54,992 nucleotides of DNA from Flavobacteriaceae bacterium (GTDB taxonomy: Bacteria > Bacteroidota > Bacteroidia > Flavobacteriales > Flavobacteriaceae): positions 1 to 54,992 of the forward strand of contig JAQWIL010000034.1 in assembly GCA_029248885.1 (NCBI GenBank), written 5' to 3'. The notes under the pieces were generated by a model, which was not told the DNA's origin, did no database searches, and was given only the letters and a program-made list of their open reading frames with translations. Position 1 is the first letter of the stretch; each line of letters starts with the position of its first letter. Below, piece after piece: positions 35,507 to 42,682 of the stretch. Made by a program: the position numbers and the translations under genes.

Positions 35507-36277
35507 ATGAAGAAGCTAATGCTACTATTATTATTTATTCCACTTGTTAGTTTTGGTCAGCAAAATGCTCAAATAGAGGAATACTTTGACAATGGGAATA
35601 AGGTAATTGAGAAAACTTGGGTAGATGGTAATCAAACAAAAACTTTGATAGAAACCACTTATTCAGAAGAAAAAGGGTATAAATATTTCATCCATGAAGA
35701 TGGTGTAGAAGTTGGGTTAATTTTAGACTATGTTAGGGAATATGGCAGGTATTGGCGATTGAATGTTTCAATTGTAAATAATTCAAAAAGCAGAATCGAT
35801 TTCATACCAAATGACATTTATGTAAAAGCAAATGGTGTTGAAAAAAATCAAGATAAGTATGTTGCGCTTTCTTATGAAGAATACACAAAAAAAGTAAAGA
35901 GAAGACAGAATGGAAATGCTTTTTTAACAGGTTTTGCGATGGGCTTGTCAAGTTATAATGCAGGGAATACTTATTCAGACAGCTATACATATGGCACGAA
36001 TGGAAATTCCTATACTTACACCAGCTCATATTCTCCAACCTTAGCCAATTTACAACATCAACAGAACTCAGAAACCCTAAATGAACTTGCTGATTCACAG
36101 CAAGAGAACATGAACTATATTAATGAAGGTTATTTGAAAAATCATACTTTATTCCCCAATACAACATTAGAAGGGTACATATTAATCCCATTCAATAAAA
36201 AAATTACTGATATTGATGTTTCATTTAAAATTGGGCAAATGCTATTTGATTTCAGTAACAATAAATGGCACTATTAA
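35507..36277 (+). CDS. Secreted hypothetical protein, element cargo
   Basis: 256 residues. A clean signal peptide MKKLMLLLLFIPLVSFGQQ is followed by a region with a TWVDGNQTKTLIETTYSEEK hairpin-like pattern and WRLNVSIVNNSKSRIDFIP. The middle, about residues 150-180, is rich in Tyr, Ser, Thr and Asn (SYTYGTNGNSYTYTSSYSP). The final 40 residues (NTTLEGYILIPFNKKITDID) look beta-rich. No family recognised. Its last 36 bases overlap the truncated end of the integrase pseudogene on the other strand, which marks a deletion joint. Confidence 0.65.
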   Translation: MKKLMLLLLFIPLVSFGQQNAQIEEYFDNGNKVIEKTWVDGNQTKTLIETTYSEEKGYKYFIHEDGVEVGLILDYVREYGRYWRLNVSIVNNSKSRIDFIPNDIYVKANGVEKNQDKYVALSYEEYTKKVKRRQNGNAFLTGFAMGLSSYNAGNTYSDSYTYGTNGNSYTYTSSYSPTLANLQHQQNSETLNELADSQQENMNYINEGYLKNHTLFPNTTLEGYILIPFNKKITDIDVSFKIGQMLFDFSNNKWHY

Positions 36278-36799
36278 ATTAATCTTTTCGTCACCAAATA
36301 CAAGTTTTAAGGCGCTTTTCTCAATAGGAAATCCATTTTCATACAAGTGATTCACAAGTACGTTTAAATGCCTTCTAACAGTGTTAAATGAGGTGCTGTT
36401 GTTGTGTCTAAGCATTATACTATCAATGAATTCAATAGGGATACTGCCAGAGCTTTCTAACTCGCCTCTTAGCTTAGACGCCAAGTCCTGTAAAGTTCTC
36501 TTGTATGCTTTGTTTAAAGGTTCATCAAGCTTTTGAGAAATGAGTCTATCAAACTCTAATAACTCAGGGCGTCTCTCTATCTTTTCAAAGCTGTAATTAT
36601 TCTTCACCAAGTAATCATAAACCATCTTGGCGAGGCTTTCAGTCTCTCATCTGCGTTGTTTGTCAGGATAAGAGTTAGGTTTAAAATCAACTCCTATCTT
36701 CTTGGCGTTAAATAGTCTGTAACGCTTCTTGTTTAAGTAAAAATCAATGTAATATCTACCATCGTTTTTTAGGCAGACTATTGGGTAACTAATATTCAT
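36242..36799 (-). pseudogene. Tyrosine-recombinase (integrase) remnant
   Basis: Read from ATG 36799, the frame gives MNISYPIVCLKNDGRYYIDF, an N-terminal arm-binding-like domain, then a TGA at codon 51 (36649-36647). The same frame continues (ESLAKMVYDYLVKNNYSFEK and on) through a core-binding, SAM-like helical domain and stops at codon 186. Flavobacterial integrases of this plan run to roughly 370-400 residues, so the whole catalytic half with the R-H-R-Y residues is gone. The stop and the truncation make a working enzyme impossible. It lies just inside the right end of the element. Confidence 0.8.
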
Positions 36800-36801
36800 A
36801 T

Positions 36802-36818
36802 CGGCACTTTTTCGGCAT
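36802..36818 (+). repeat. Arm-type tandem site, right end
   Basis: CGGCAC (36802-36807) and CGGCAT (36813-36818), period 11 bp, same orientation as the left-end pair. It lies directly upstream of the integrase start. Confidence 0.6.
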
Positions 36819-36844
36819 TAATTGAAATTCTAATTTTTCAATTA
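36819..36844. repeat. Inverted repeat near the right att
   Basis: TAATTGAAA (36819-36827) and TTTCAATTA (36836-36844), perfect 9-bp arms, 8-base loop. GTGACTT is also repeated at 36852-36858 and 36875-36881, next to the att repeat. Could be recombinase or excisionase sites. Confidence 0.45.
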
Positions 36845-36883
36845 GCCGTAAGTGACTTAATTTCAGTCAATTGTGTGACTTGA

Positions 36884-36976
36884 AGTTGGTTAGAGCGCTA
36901 GATTGTGGTTCTAGAGGTCGCCGGTTCGAGACCGGTCTTCCACCCTTAAAAACCCTTCGAGAAATCGAGGGGTTTT
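36884..36976 (+). repeat. Attachment-site repeat, right (tRNA-His 3' fragment and terminator)
   Basis: Copy of the D-loop-to-discriminator part of tRNA-His (36884-36943) plus the terminator hairpin, differing from the left copy by a single missing G. The acceptor 5' strand and the D-stem start are absent, so this is not a tRNA gene. Confidence 0.9.
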
Positions 36977-37017
36977 TTGTGCGATCAGTTTACCAAAATT
37001 GAGTTGTCAATCTATTA

Positions 37018-37035
37018 ATTCTAAATAATATTCTA
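37018..37035 (+). promoter_or_regulatory. Possible operator before the cupin gene
   Basis: ATTCTAAATAA (37018-37028) is identical to the core of the two sites before the porin operon. A second ATTCTA follows at 37030-37035, 12 bp on. It lies 24 bp before the cupin ATG. No TAnnTTTG box seen. Confidence 0.35.
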
Positions 37036-37058
37036 TATTGTAGATTAAACAATAAAAA

Positions 37059-37547
37059 ATGAAAACTAAACTCTTTCTTGTATTCACGATATTATTTATG
37101 ACCAGTTCATGTGTGACGAAATCATCCAGCGAAAATTCAGAAAACGAAAATGGACTTGTCGCATTTGAAAATGGAGACCTGATGACAGCAGTGTCTGTTG
37201 ATCCCATGGGAAATGAATTTCAATATCCTACTGGAGATGCCGCCATCACAAGCCAAGTCAAAGTTTGGAAGTCAGGATTTCAATCTCCATGGCATTACCA
37301 CCCTTATACTGGTGTAGCTTATGTGTTGCAGGGTGAATTAACAGTCAATTTTGATACAGAAGCAACTCTGGAAGATAATGCTGTCGAAAAAACAGTGAAT
37401 TCTACCCAAACCTTTAAGGCAGGTGACAAAGCATTTCTAGGGGTGTCCAACACCTGGCACTACTCCGAAAATGTTGGAGATGAAGACTTGATTTTTATGG
37501 TGACCTGGCTTGGTGAAAAGGGCGAACCCATCGCTGTACTCGAGTAG
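37059..37547 (+). CDS. Cupin-domain lipoprotein
   Basis: 162 residues. The signal FLVFTILFMTSSCVTKSS has a lipobox cysteine near residue 18. The single cupin barrel shows WHYHPYTGVAYVLQGELTV (about residues 77-95, giving two His and a possible third ligand) and the second motif AGDKAFLGVSNTWHYSENVG. It should bind one divalent metal in the periplasm; the enzymatic role is unknown. It is the first chromosomal gene after the integrated element, reading away from it. Confidence 0.82.
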   Translation: MKTKLFLVFTILFMTSSCVTKSSSENSENENGLVAFENGDLMTAVSVDPMGNEFQYPTGDAAITSQVKVWKSGFQSPWHYHPYTGVAYVLQGELTVNFDTEATLEDNAVEKTVNSTQTFKAGDKAFLGVSNTWHYSENVGDEDLIFMVTWLGEKGEPIAVLE

Positions 37548-37590
37548 TTTTTTGAAATTCTAGTAATAAAGTCTAAGAAGAAAAAAAAAC

Positions 37591-38163
37591 TCAATGTTCA
37601 GCAGGTGTGTAATTGATTTCAACTAAAATTTCATTGCGTCGATTCATGACTTTATAGGGACTGTCATAAGACAAAACGACAGGGTTGGATATCGCTTTAA
37701 GGTTGTGTTTTTGCATTTCGCCCATCAGTCGATCGGTGTGTACTTTAACTTTGGAGGCATTGCTATATCCACCATAGCGGACTGCAGCAAAATAGCCTGG
37801 CTCGGACTGGTAGATCTCAACGTTAGATTGTGAAGGAATAGGTGCATCTTGTTCCATGTATTTTTTTGGCAATACAAACTCCATTGCTGAGGTGCCATCC
37901 TCTGGATACATATAAACAGGGGTAGTCATTTCAATTTTCTCTTTGTTCTGATTGCTTCCAGAAATGTAACGAAACAGGGTTGAAAAGGGACTTCCAGTAT
38001 TTGCCTTGGTTTTTGCCATCATAGCAGGTGGATAAAACCGAATTTCAAGATCATCCAGACTTTGAAGAACTTCATAGGGTTGTGACTCGTAACGCTGACC
38101 CATTATCCAATTTGAAATTAGTGATACAAAAACAATTGCAAAAATCTTTAACTCAGTCATCAC
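37591..38163 (-). CDS. SOUL-family haem-binding protein
   Basis: 190 residues with a hydrophobic signal (LKIFAIVFVSLISNWIMG). The body matches SOUL/HEBP proteins: YEVLQSLDDLEIRFYPPAMM, FRYISGSNQNKEKIEMTTPV, EFVLPKKY and YFAAVRYGGY. These proteins bind haem or tetrapyrroles with low specificity. It may be periplasmic. There are two ATG codons in tandem; the second is equally possible. The gene overlaps the end of the M28 peptidase gene by 11 bases and is probably translated with it. Confidence 0.85.
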   Translation of the reverse strand: MMTELKIFAIVFVSLISNWIMGQRYESQPYEVLQSLDDLEIRFYPPAMMAKTKANTGSPFSTLFRYISGSNQNKEKIEMTTPVYMYPEDGTSAMEFVLPKKYMEQDAPIPSQSNVEIYQSEPGYFAAVRYGGYSNASKVKVHTDRLMGEMQKHNLKAISNPVVLSYDSPYKVMNRRNEILVEINYTPAEH

Positions 38164-39190
38164 TTGGAATCTCGCTATCCTCTTTAAGAGTTAATCGCTC
38201 TTCTCTATTGACAATTTCCCATGCGGTATGAAATATCAAACGCGTGCGTTTTTCAAGTAAAGCGTAATTGATTTTTTCTACCGTATCTGTTGGTGCATGA
38301 TAGTCTTTGTGTGTCCCATTGAAGTAGAAGACAGCTGGAATGTTGTTTTTGATAAAATGGTAGTGATCAGATCTGTAATAGTATCGATTTTCACGCCATC
38401 TCCCAAACTCATACACGAGTGTCGTTGGGTCGTTGTAGCGGTAATCAATTGTCAATCCCACATAGTCCTGATTTGCTTTCTCTGAAACATCATGCAAGTC
38501 ATCGGATAAAATATCAGAGCCAATCAAATAAATGTAGTCTGGCTGCTCGATATGTAAGGAATCAACTCGACCAATCATGTCGATATTAAGGTTGGCGACC
38601 GTGTTAACCAATGGATAGATGGGGTTGTCCGTATAATATTTTGATCCCAAAAGGCCTTTTTCTTCAGCGGAAACATGTAAAAACAAAACCGAGCGCCTCG
38701 GACCATTTCCGTCTTCTTTCGCCTCAATAAATGCTTCTGCAATCTCCATCATTGCAACCGTTCCAGATCCGTCATCATCAGCTCCGTTATTGATTTGTCC
38801 GTCTGCCTCTACGCCGATATGATCGAGGTGTGAGGTAATCACCAATACTTCATTGGCTTTGTCGGATCCCTCAATATAGCCAAGAACATTGTAGCTATCA
38901 ATGGAATTTCCACTTCTATCGGTAACTGTCATTTCTTGAAAGTACGAACCGTTAGTAGATCCACCGGAAACACCAGTAGATTCATAATAATCTTTTAAGA
39001 AATTGATGGCTAAAGTTTCCCCCTCAGTGCCTGCTTCGCGACCCATAAATTCGTCAGAAGCGTATGTGTATAAATGAGTTTTTAATTCCGTTTCAGTAAT
39101 GCTTTCTGCATAATCAACAACACTTTTTTGGGCTTCAATGCCACAAGAAAACACGAGGAGTAGCAAGCATATGTAGGATAAATTCTTCAT
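38153..39190 (-). CDS. M28-family metallopeptidase, lipoprotein
   Basis: 345 residues. The lipobox is LLLVFSCG (Cys16). Two-zinc aminopeptidase motifs are in order: TSHLDHIG (H121, D123), NNGADDDGSGT, HVSAEEKGLLGS (E176/E177), NIDMIGR and the late HKDYHAPTDT histidine. It is likely an aminopeptidase on the periplasmic or outer face. The SOUL gene follows with an 11-base overlap. No promoter box recognised in the 41 bp to the DUF3050 gene upstream, which may head the same unit. Confidence 0.9.
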   Translation of the reverse strand: MKNLSYICLLLLVFSCGIEAQKSVVDYAESITETELKTHLYTYASDEFMGREAGTEGETLAINFLKDYYESTGVSGGSTNGSYFQEMTVTDRSGNSIDSYNVLGYIEGSDKANEVLVITSHLDHIGVEADGQINNGADDDGSGTVAMMEIAEAFIEAKEDGNGPRRSVLFLHVSAEEKGLLGSKYYTDNPIYPLVNTVANLNIDMIGRVDSLHIEQPDYIYLIGSDILSDDLHDVSEKANQDYVGLTIDYRYNDPTTLVYEFGRWRENRYYYRSDHYHFIKNNIPAVFYFNGTHKDYHAPTDTVEKINYALLEKRTRLIFHTAWEIVNREERLTLKEDSEIPSDD

Positions 39191-39231
39191 AATGGTAAAT
39201 GATTTATGATCATAAATGTATTAAAATCAAA

Positions 39232-39984
39232 TTAAATTGTTTCTGCAATGGCATCCCACAACTCAATCCTGTTTTCAAGCGCTTGTTTTGCTGCATGAAT
39301 AGACTCTTGTTTTTTGGTATGATCTCCTTCGCATAGCTCCTCAATCATTTGTAGAGCCATCGGGCCGTGCTCATCACCATCGATTTCAATATGACGTTCT
39401 AGGTAGTACACCAGGGTTTGTGCCCCAGAATGCCCTTTTTCACTCAACTCGCGCACAATTGAGATAAACATGTCTGGAATCAAATCTTCACGCCCATAGG
39501 TAAATACACCTGCAACGACATGAACGGGAGCATACTCAACACAGGACATGGTATTGCGAACAAATTGAACTGCGGCCTGACTCGCACCAGAGTTCACAAG
39601 GGCGTTTTCCCAAGACTCGCCCTGCTTTAATTGTTTGATAAAGGAGGTGATAGCACGAGTGTCTGCGCCAATATCTTCCATAGCTTGAAGATACAATTCA
39701 AAGTGACTTACAGCATAGCCGTTTTGATCCACATCACTTTCTTCACCAAATACAATTTCGTTGATCAGTCGTCGAGTAATGGGATTCCCAACGGGAATCC
39801 AAGGAATGGACGTACAGGTAAGTTCGAGCTGCAAGCGCTTAAGTAATGACATAAAGTCCCAAACCGCGAATACATGGGTTTCCATAAATCGCTGAATAGC
39901 GTCTACCGAATTGATTTTGTTATACAGGGGGTGGTTGACTAATACAGAACGATACTCATCTAAATGAGTTGTAGTTTCTATCAT
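39232..39984 (-). CDS. DUF3050 haem-oxygenase-like protein
   Basis: 250 residues, all helical. Likely metal ligands are E36 and H37 in METHVFAVWDF, a mid-protein Glu (E77 or E82), and the dense ERHIEIDGDEHG block giving H198, D202 and H206. That arrangement matches haem-oxygenase-like diiron oxidases and oxygenases, to which DUF3050 belongs. The reaction is unknown. Divergent from the HMG-CoA lyase gene with a 93-bp gap. Cytosolic; no signal peptide. Confidence 0.83.
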   Translation of the reverse strand: MIETTTHLDEYRSVLVNHPLYNKINSVDAIQRFMETHVFAVWDFMSLLKRLQLELTCTSIPWIPVGNPITRRLINEIVFGEESDVDQNGYAVSHFELYLQAMEDIGADTRAITSFIKQLKQGESWENALVNSGASQAAVQFVRNTMSCVEYAPVHVVAGVFTYGREDLIPDMFISIVRELSEKGHSGAQTLVYYLERHIEIDGDEHGPMALQMIEELCEGDHTKKQESIHAAKQALENRIELWDAIAETI

Positions 39985-40065
39985 CGGATTTTAATTTTTC
40001 TTTTTCAGCTGTAAAATTACATAAAATCCCATCGAATACCTAAGGACTTTTGTGCTACAATTCTG

Positions 40066-40073
40066 TACATTTG
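40066..40073 (+). promoter_or_regulatory. Promoter -7 element of the HMG-CoA lyase gene
   Basis: TACATTTG ends only four bases before the ATG, so the transcript would be leaderless or nearly so. Confidence 0.5.
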
Positions 40074-40077
40074 AAAT

Positions 40078-40941
40078 ATGATAACGCCTAAAATCATTGA
40101 ATGCCCCAGAGATGCAATGCAAGGTATAAAATCTTTTATTCCAACCAATGTAAAGGCGAACTACCTTCAGTTTTTGCTTCAAGTTGGTTTTCATTCTCTT
40201 GATTTTGGGAGCTTCGTTTCCCCGAGAGCAGTTCCGCAAATGCGAGATACAGCGAACGTACTTGATCAACTCGACATGTCAAAAACCAAAACCAAACTAT
40301 TGGCAATTGTTGCCAATTTGAGGGGAGCAGAAACCGCACTCAACTTTGAACAAATCGAATATATTGGATTCCCATTTTCGATTTCTGAAAATTTCCAAAT
40401 GCGAAACACCCACAAAACGATTGCGGAATCTCTGCATAGTCTTGAACGAATTAAAGAACTGACGGATAAATCCAATAAGATATTGGTTGTGTATCTGTCC
40501 ATGGGGTTTGGAAACCCGTATGGAGACCCTTGGAGTGTAGACGTTGTTTCACAATGGGTAGAGCGACTGGCACAGATGGGAATCCAAATTATTTCACTTT
40601 CCGATACGGTAGGCCAGGCAGTACCAGAGGATATTACCTATTTGTATTCCACATTAATACGAGCATTCCCCGCAATCGAGTTTGGTGCTCATTTTCACAC
40701 CCATCCAAATAGAGGATATGAAAAACTTACTGCTGCCTTCGATGCTGGATGCCGACGTTTTGATGGTGCAACACAAGGCTTTGGTGGTTGTCCAATGGCG
40801 AGTGATGCCTTGGTCGGAAATTTGCCTACAGAAAAGTTAGTCACATTTTTTAATGAACGAAGAATTCATACAGGACTTTGTATGACAACCTTTGAATCTG
40901 CTATAAATAAAACTAAAGAATTATTTTCTGAATTCAACTAA
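40078..40941 (+). CDS. Hydroxymethylglutaryl-CoA lyase
   Basis: 287 residues of the HMGL-like TIM-barrel family. The N-terminal metal and catalytic block is IIECPRDAMQG (R11, D12), the metal-binding HFHTHPNRGYEKL lies near residue 202, and the glycine-rich loop with the catalytic cysteine is GFGGCPMASDALVGN. It cleaves HMG-CoA to acetoacetate and acetyl-CoA in leucine breakdown. A homologous acyl-CoA lyase of close specificity cannot be excluded. It is a single gene with an almost leaderless promoter, divergent from DUF3050. Confidence 0.88.
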   Translation: MITPKIIECPRDAMQGIKSFIPTNVKANYLQFLLQVGFHSLDFGSFVSPRAVPQMRDTANVLDQLDMSKTKTKLLAIVANLRGAETALNFEQIEYIGFPFSISENFQMRNTHKTIAESLHSLERIKELTDKSNKILVVYLSMGFGNPYGDPWSVDVVSQWVERLAQMGIQIISLSDTVGQAVPEDITYLYSTLIRAFPAIEFGAHFHTHPNRGYEKLTAAFDAGCRRFDGATQGFGGCPMASDALVGNLPTEKLVTFFNERRIHTGLCMTTFESAINKTKELFSEFN

Positions 40942-40950
40942 GTTTTTAAT

Positions 40951-41031
40951 TTATTTAAAATTATTCTAAATAAACTTTGTCGTTACATTTTTCGCTTGTA
41001 TATTTGTCTTATATTTAATTATTCTAAATAA
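40951..41031 (+). promoter_or_regulatory. Promoter with flanking operator-like sites before the porin operon
   Basis: Consensus promoter: TTTG (40976-40979), 19-bp spacer, TATATTTG (40999-41006). Immediately upstream, 40951-40973 is a 23-bp palindrome with TTATTTA-N9-TAAATAA arms and one mismatched pair. AATTATTCTAAATAAACTT (40959-40977) is repeated exactly at 41017-41035, over the predicted start site. Two repressor sites bracketing the promoter is the natural reading; the size and AT-rich symmetry suit Fur- or DtxR-type metal regulators (inference). Confidence 0.65.
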
Positions 41032-41037
41032 ACTTAA

Positions 41038-42168
41038 ATGAAAAATTTACCACTTTTCTTACTATTTCTTACTTCTTCTGTGCATGCCCAAGATCAATAC
41101 AACAGTGCAACAACACAATTGAATAATCTCAACTCTATTAACAAGGGTATTTCTATTGGTGGTTATGCTGAAATCACTTATAACAATCTCGAAGGTTCAT
41201 CAACACCAGCTGAAATTGATGTGCAGCGCTTGGTTATGCTTTTCGCCTACAAATTTGATGATAGGACATCATTTGTAACCGAAATTGAATATGAGCATGT
41301 GAAAGAAGTGTATGTTGAACAAGCATTTATAAATTACTCGGTAGCTGACGGGATTAATCTGCGGGGAGGGTTGATGTTAATTCCTATGGGGATTATCAAC
41401 GAGTATCATGAGCCAACAACATACAACGGAGTTGAAAGGCCAAGCTTAGATAGTAAGATTGTCCCTACAACTTGGCGTGAAATGGGGATTGGTGTGTCGG
41501 GGCGTATCAATAATGCCTCTATTCGTTATCAGGCCTATCTCATGAACGGTTTTCTATCCTATGGTGAGAGCCACAAAATCAGAGGATTAGATGGGCTTCG
41601 AAAAGGCCGTCAAAAAGGGGCAGAATCGGTTGGAACAGATGTGAATTTTGCTGGTAGAATTGAATATTATGGTATACCAAAGCTTAAACTCGGTGTTTCG
41701 TATTACACAGGAAATACCCAAACCACAACACCTGAAATCAGCAACACACAAATCGGTTTATCAATGTTTGGTTTAGACTATCGTTATGTAAATGGCAGAC
41801 TATCTTCAAGAGGGCAATTGATCTCTGCCAGCTTGAGCGACACCGAGGCCTACAATCTAGCTGGGAATACAGATCTTGGATCGGCTATGGGTGGTTATTA
41901 TGCTGAGGGAGCTTATAACCTGTTGCCTCTTGACAGTCGCCAGAAGTTAGACATATTTCTGCGTTATGAAAACTTTAATACGCACCAAAAAACAGCGGGT
42001 AATTTGATTGCTAATGATGCGTTCCATCGCAACGAAACCACATTTGGATTATCCTATCATTTGGCAAATGGTGCCGTTTTCAAAGCGGATTATCAGTCAA
42101 AAGGGACAGCAGTTGAAGGCTCTGATGCCGTCGGTCAATTTAACCTAGGGCTTGGCGTTTTCTTTTGA
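41038..42168 (+). CDS. Outer-membrane porin (phosphate-selective-porin-like)
   Basis: 376 residues. Signal peptide MKNLPLFLLFLTSSVHAQ, then an alternating beta-strand pattern: GISIGGYAEITYNN, FAYKFDDRTSFVTEIEYEHV, INLRGGLMLIPMGIINEYHE and a terminal barrel strand ending in Phe (FNLGLGVFF). The layout resembles OprO/OprP-type single-chain porins. The substrate is unknown; the operator-like sites upstream and an FMN-binding neighbour suggest a metal- or redox-linked role. First gene of a three-gene operon. Confidence 0.78.
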   Translation: MKNLPLFLLFLTSSVHAQDQYNSATTQLNNLNSINKGISIGGYAEITYNNLEGSSTPAEIDVQRLVMLFAYKFDDRTSFVTEIEYEHVKEVYVEQAFINYSVADGINLRGGLMLIPMGIINEYHEPTTYNGVERPSLDSKIVPTTWREMGIGVSGRINNASIRYQAYLMNGFLSYGESHKIRGLDGLRKGRQKGAESVGTDVNFAGRIEYYGIPKLKLGVSYYTGNTQTTTPEISNTQIGLSMFGLDYRYVNGRLSSRGQLISASLSDTEAYNLAGNTDLGSAMGGYYAEGAYNLLPLDSRQKLDIFLRYENFNTHQKTAGNLIANDAFHRNETTFGLSYHLANGAVFKADYQSKGTAVEGSDAVGQFNLGLGVFF

Positions 42169-42170
42169 TG

Positions 42171-42178
42171 TATATTTG
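42171..42178 (+). promoter_or_regulatory. Possible internal promoter before the FMN-binding gene
   Basis: TATATTTG two bases after the porin stop and 12 bp before the next ATG; TTG at 42152-42154 is 16 bp upstream, a little short. Confidence 0.4.
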
Positions 42179-42190
42179 CGGACTTAAAAA

Positions 42191-42682
42191 ATGGCTTTGA
42201 GATTCTTTTATATTCTTGTTTTTATTTCTTTTCAGCTAACAGCCCAATCACCTCGATTGTTGAAGAAAGCCACAAAATTGATTGAAAAGACATACGCTGT
42301 TGACGATCTACAACTTGTGTACAAAGAATTTCAAACCAAGTCTGTAGTTGGAAATTTCTATAAAATTTTTGATTCAGATCAGCTTTTGGGCTTCGCTTTC
42401 ATAGGCACTGCACCCAGCAAAACGGATACCTTTGAATATCTTGTTGTTTTCGACCAAAGTTTGATAATCAAAAAAGTGAATGTGTTGGTTTATCGTGAAG
42501 ATTACGGCGGTGAAATTGGTAGTAACCGCTGGCTCAAACAGTTTGTCGGTAAAGCACGCAGTACAGAATTGGCAGTTGGGAAGAACATTGCTGCTATTTC
42601 TGGCGCGACAATCTCTGTTTACTCCATGACCAATGCTGTCAATCAGTTGTTAAATGAAATAAATAATTTCAAGCAAATATGA
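42191..42682 (+). CDS. FMN-binding-domain protein, exported
   Basis: 163 residues. Signal peptide ending in FQLTAQ, then the RnfG/NqrC-type FMN-binding domain: YLVVFDQSLIIKKVNVL, YREDYGGEIGSNRWLKQFVG and the flavinylation motif SGAT at residues 137-140, where T140 would carry FMN attached by ApbE. The protein should relay electrons outside the cytoplasm. It sits between the porin and a 4-TM protein; its end overlaps the latter by four bases. No apbE is present in this window. Confidence 0.85.
   Translation: MALRFFYILVFISFQLTAQSPRLLKKATKLIEKTYAVDDLQLVYKEFQTKSVVGNFYKIFDSDQLLGFAFIGTAPSKTDTFEYLVVFDQSLIIKKVNVLVYREDYGGEIGSNRWLKQFVGKARSTELAVGKNIAAISGATISVYSMTNAVNQLLNEINNFKQI

Larger units (their letters stand above)
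34528..36976. mobile_element. Decayed integrative element inserted in tRNA-His
   Basis: About 2.4 kb bounded by a direct repeat of the tRNA-His 3' portion plus its terminator. It contains two exported-protein genes, an integrase pseudogene reading inward from the right end, and paired CGGCAC-type repeats just inside both ends. The interior is more AT-rich than its surroundings. With no working recombinase it should be immobile unless a related integrase acts in trans. The 257 bp between tRNA-His and the first cargo gene hold the terminator, the arm-type repeats and nested inverted repeats, but no gene. Confidence 0.85.

Noticed and set aside
36884..36943. Second tRNA-His gene
   Set aside because: It lacks the acceptor 5' strand and the start of the D arm; it is the duplicated half left by integration.
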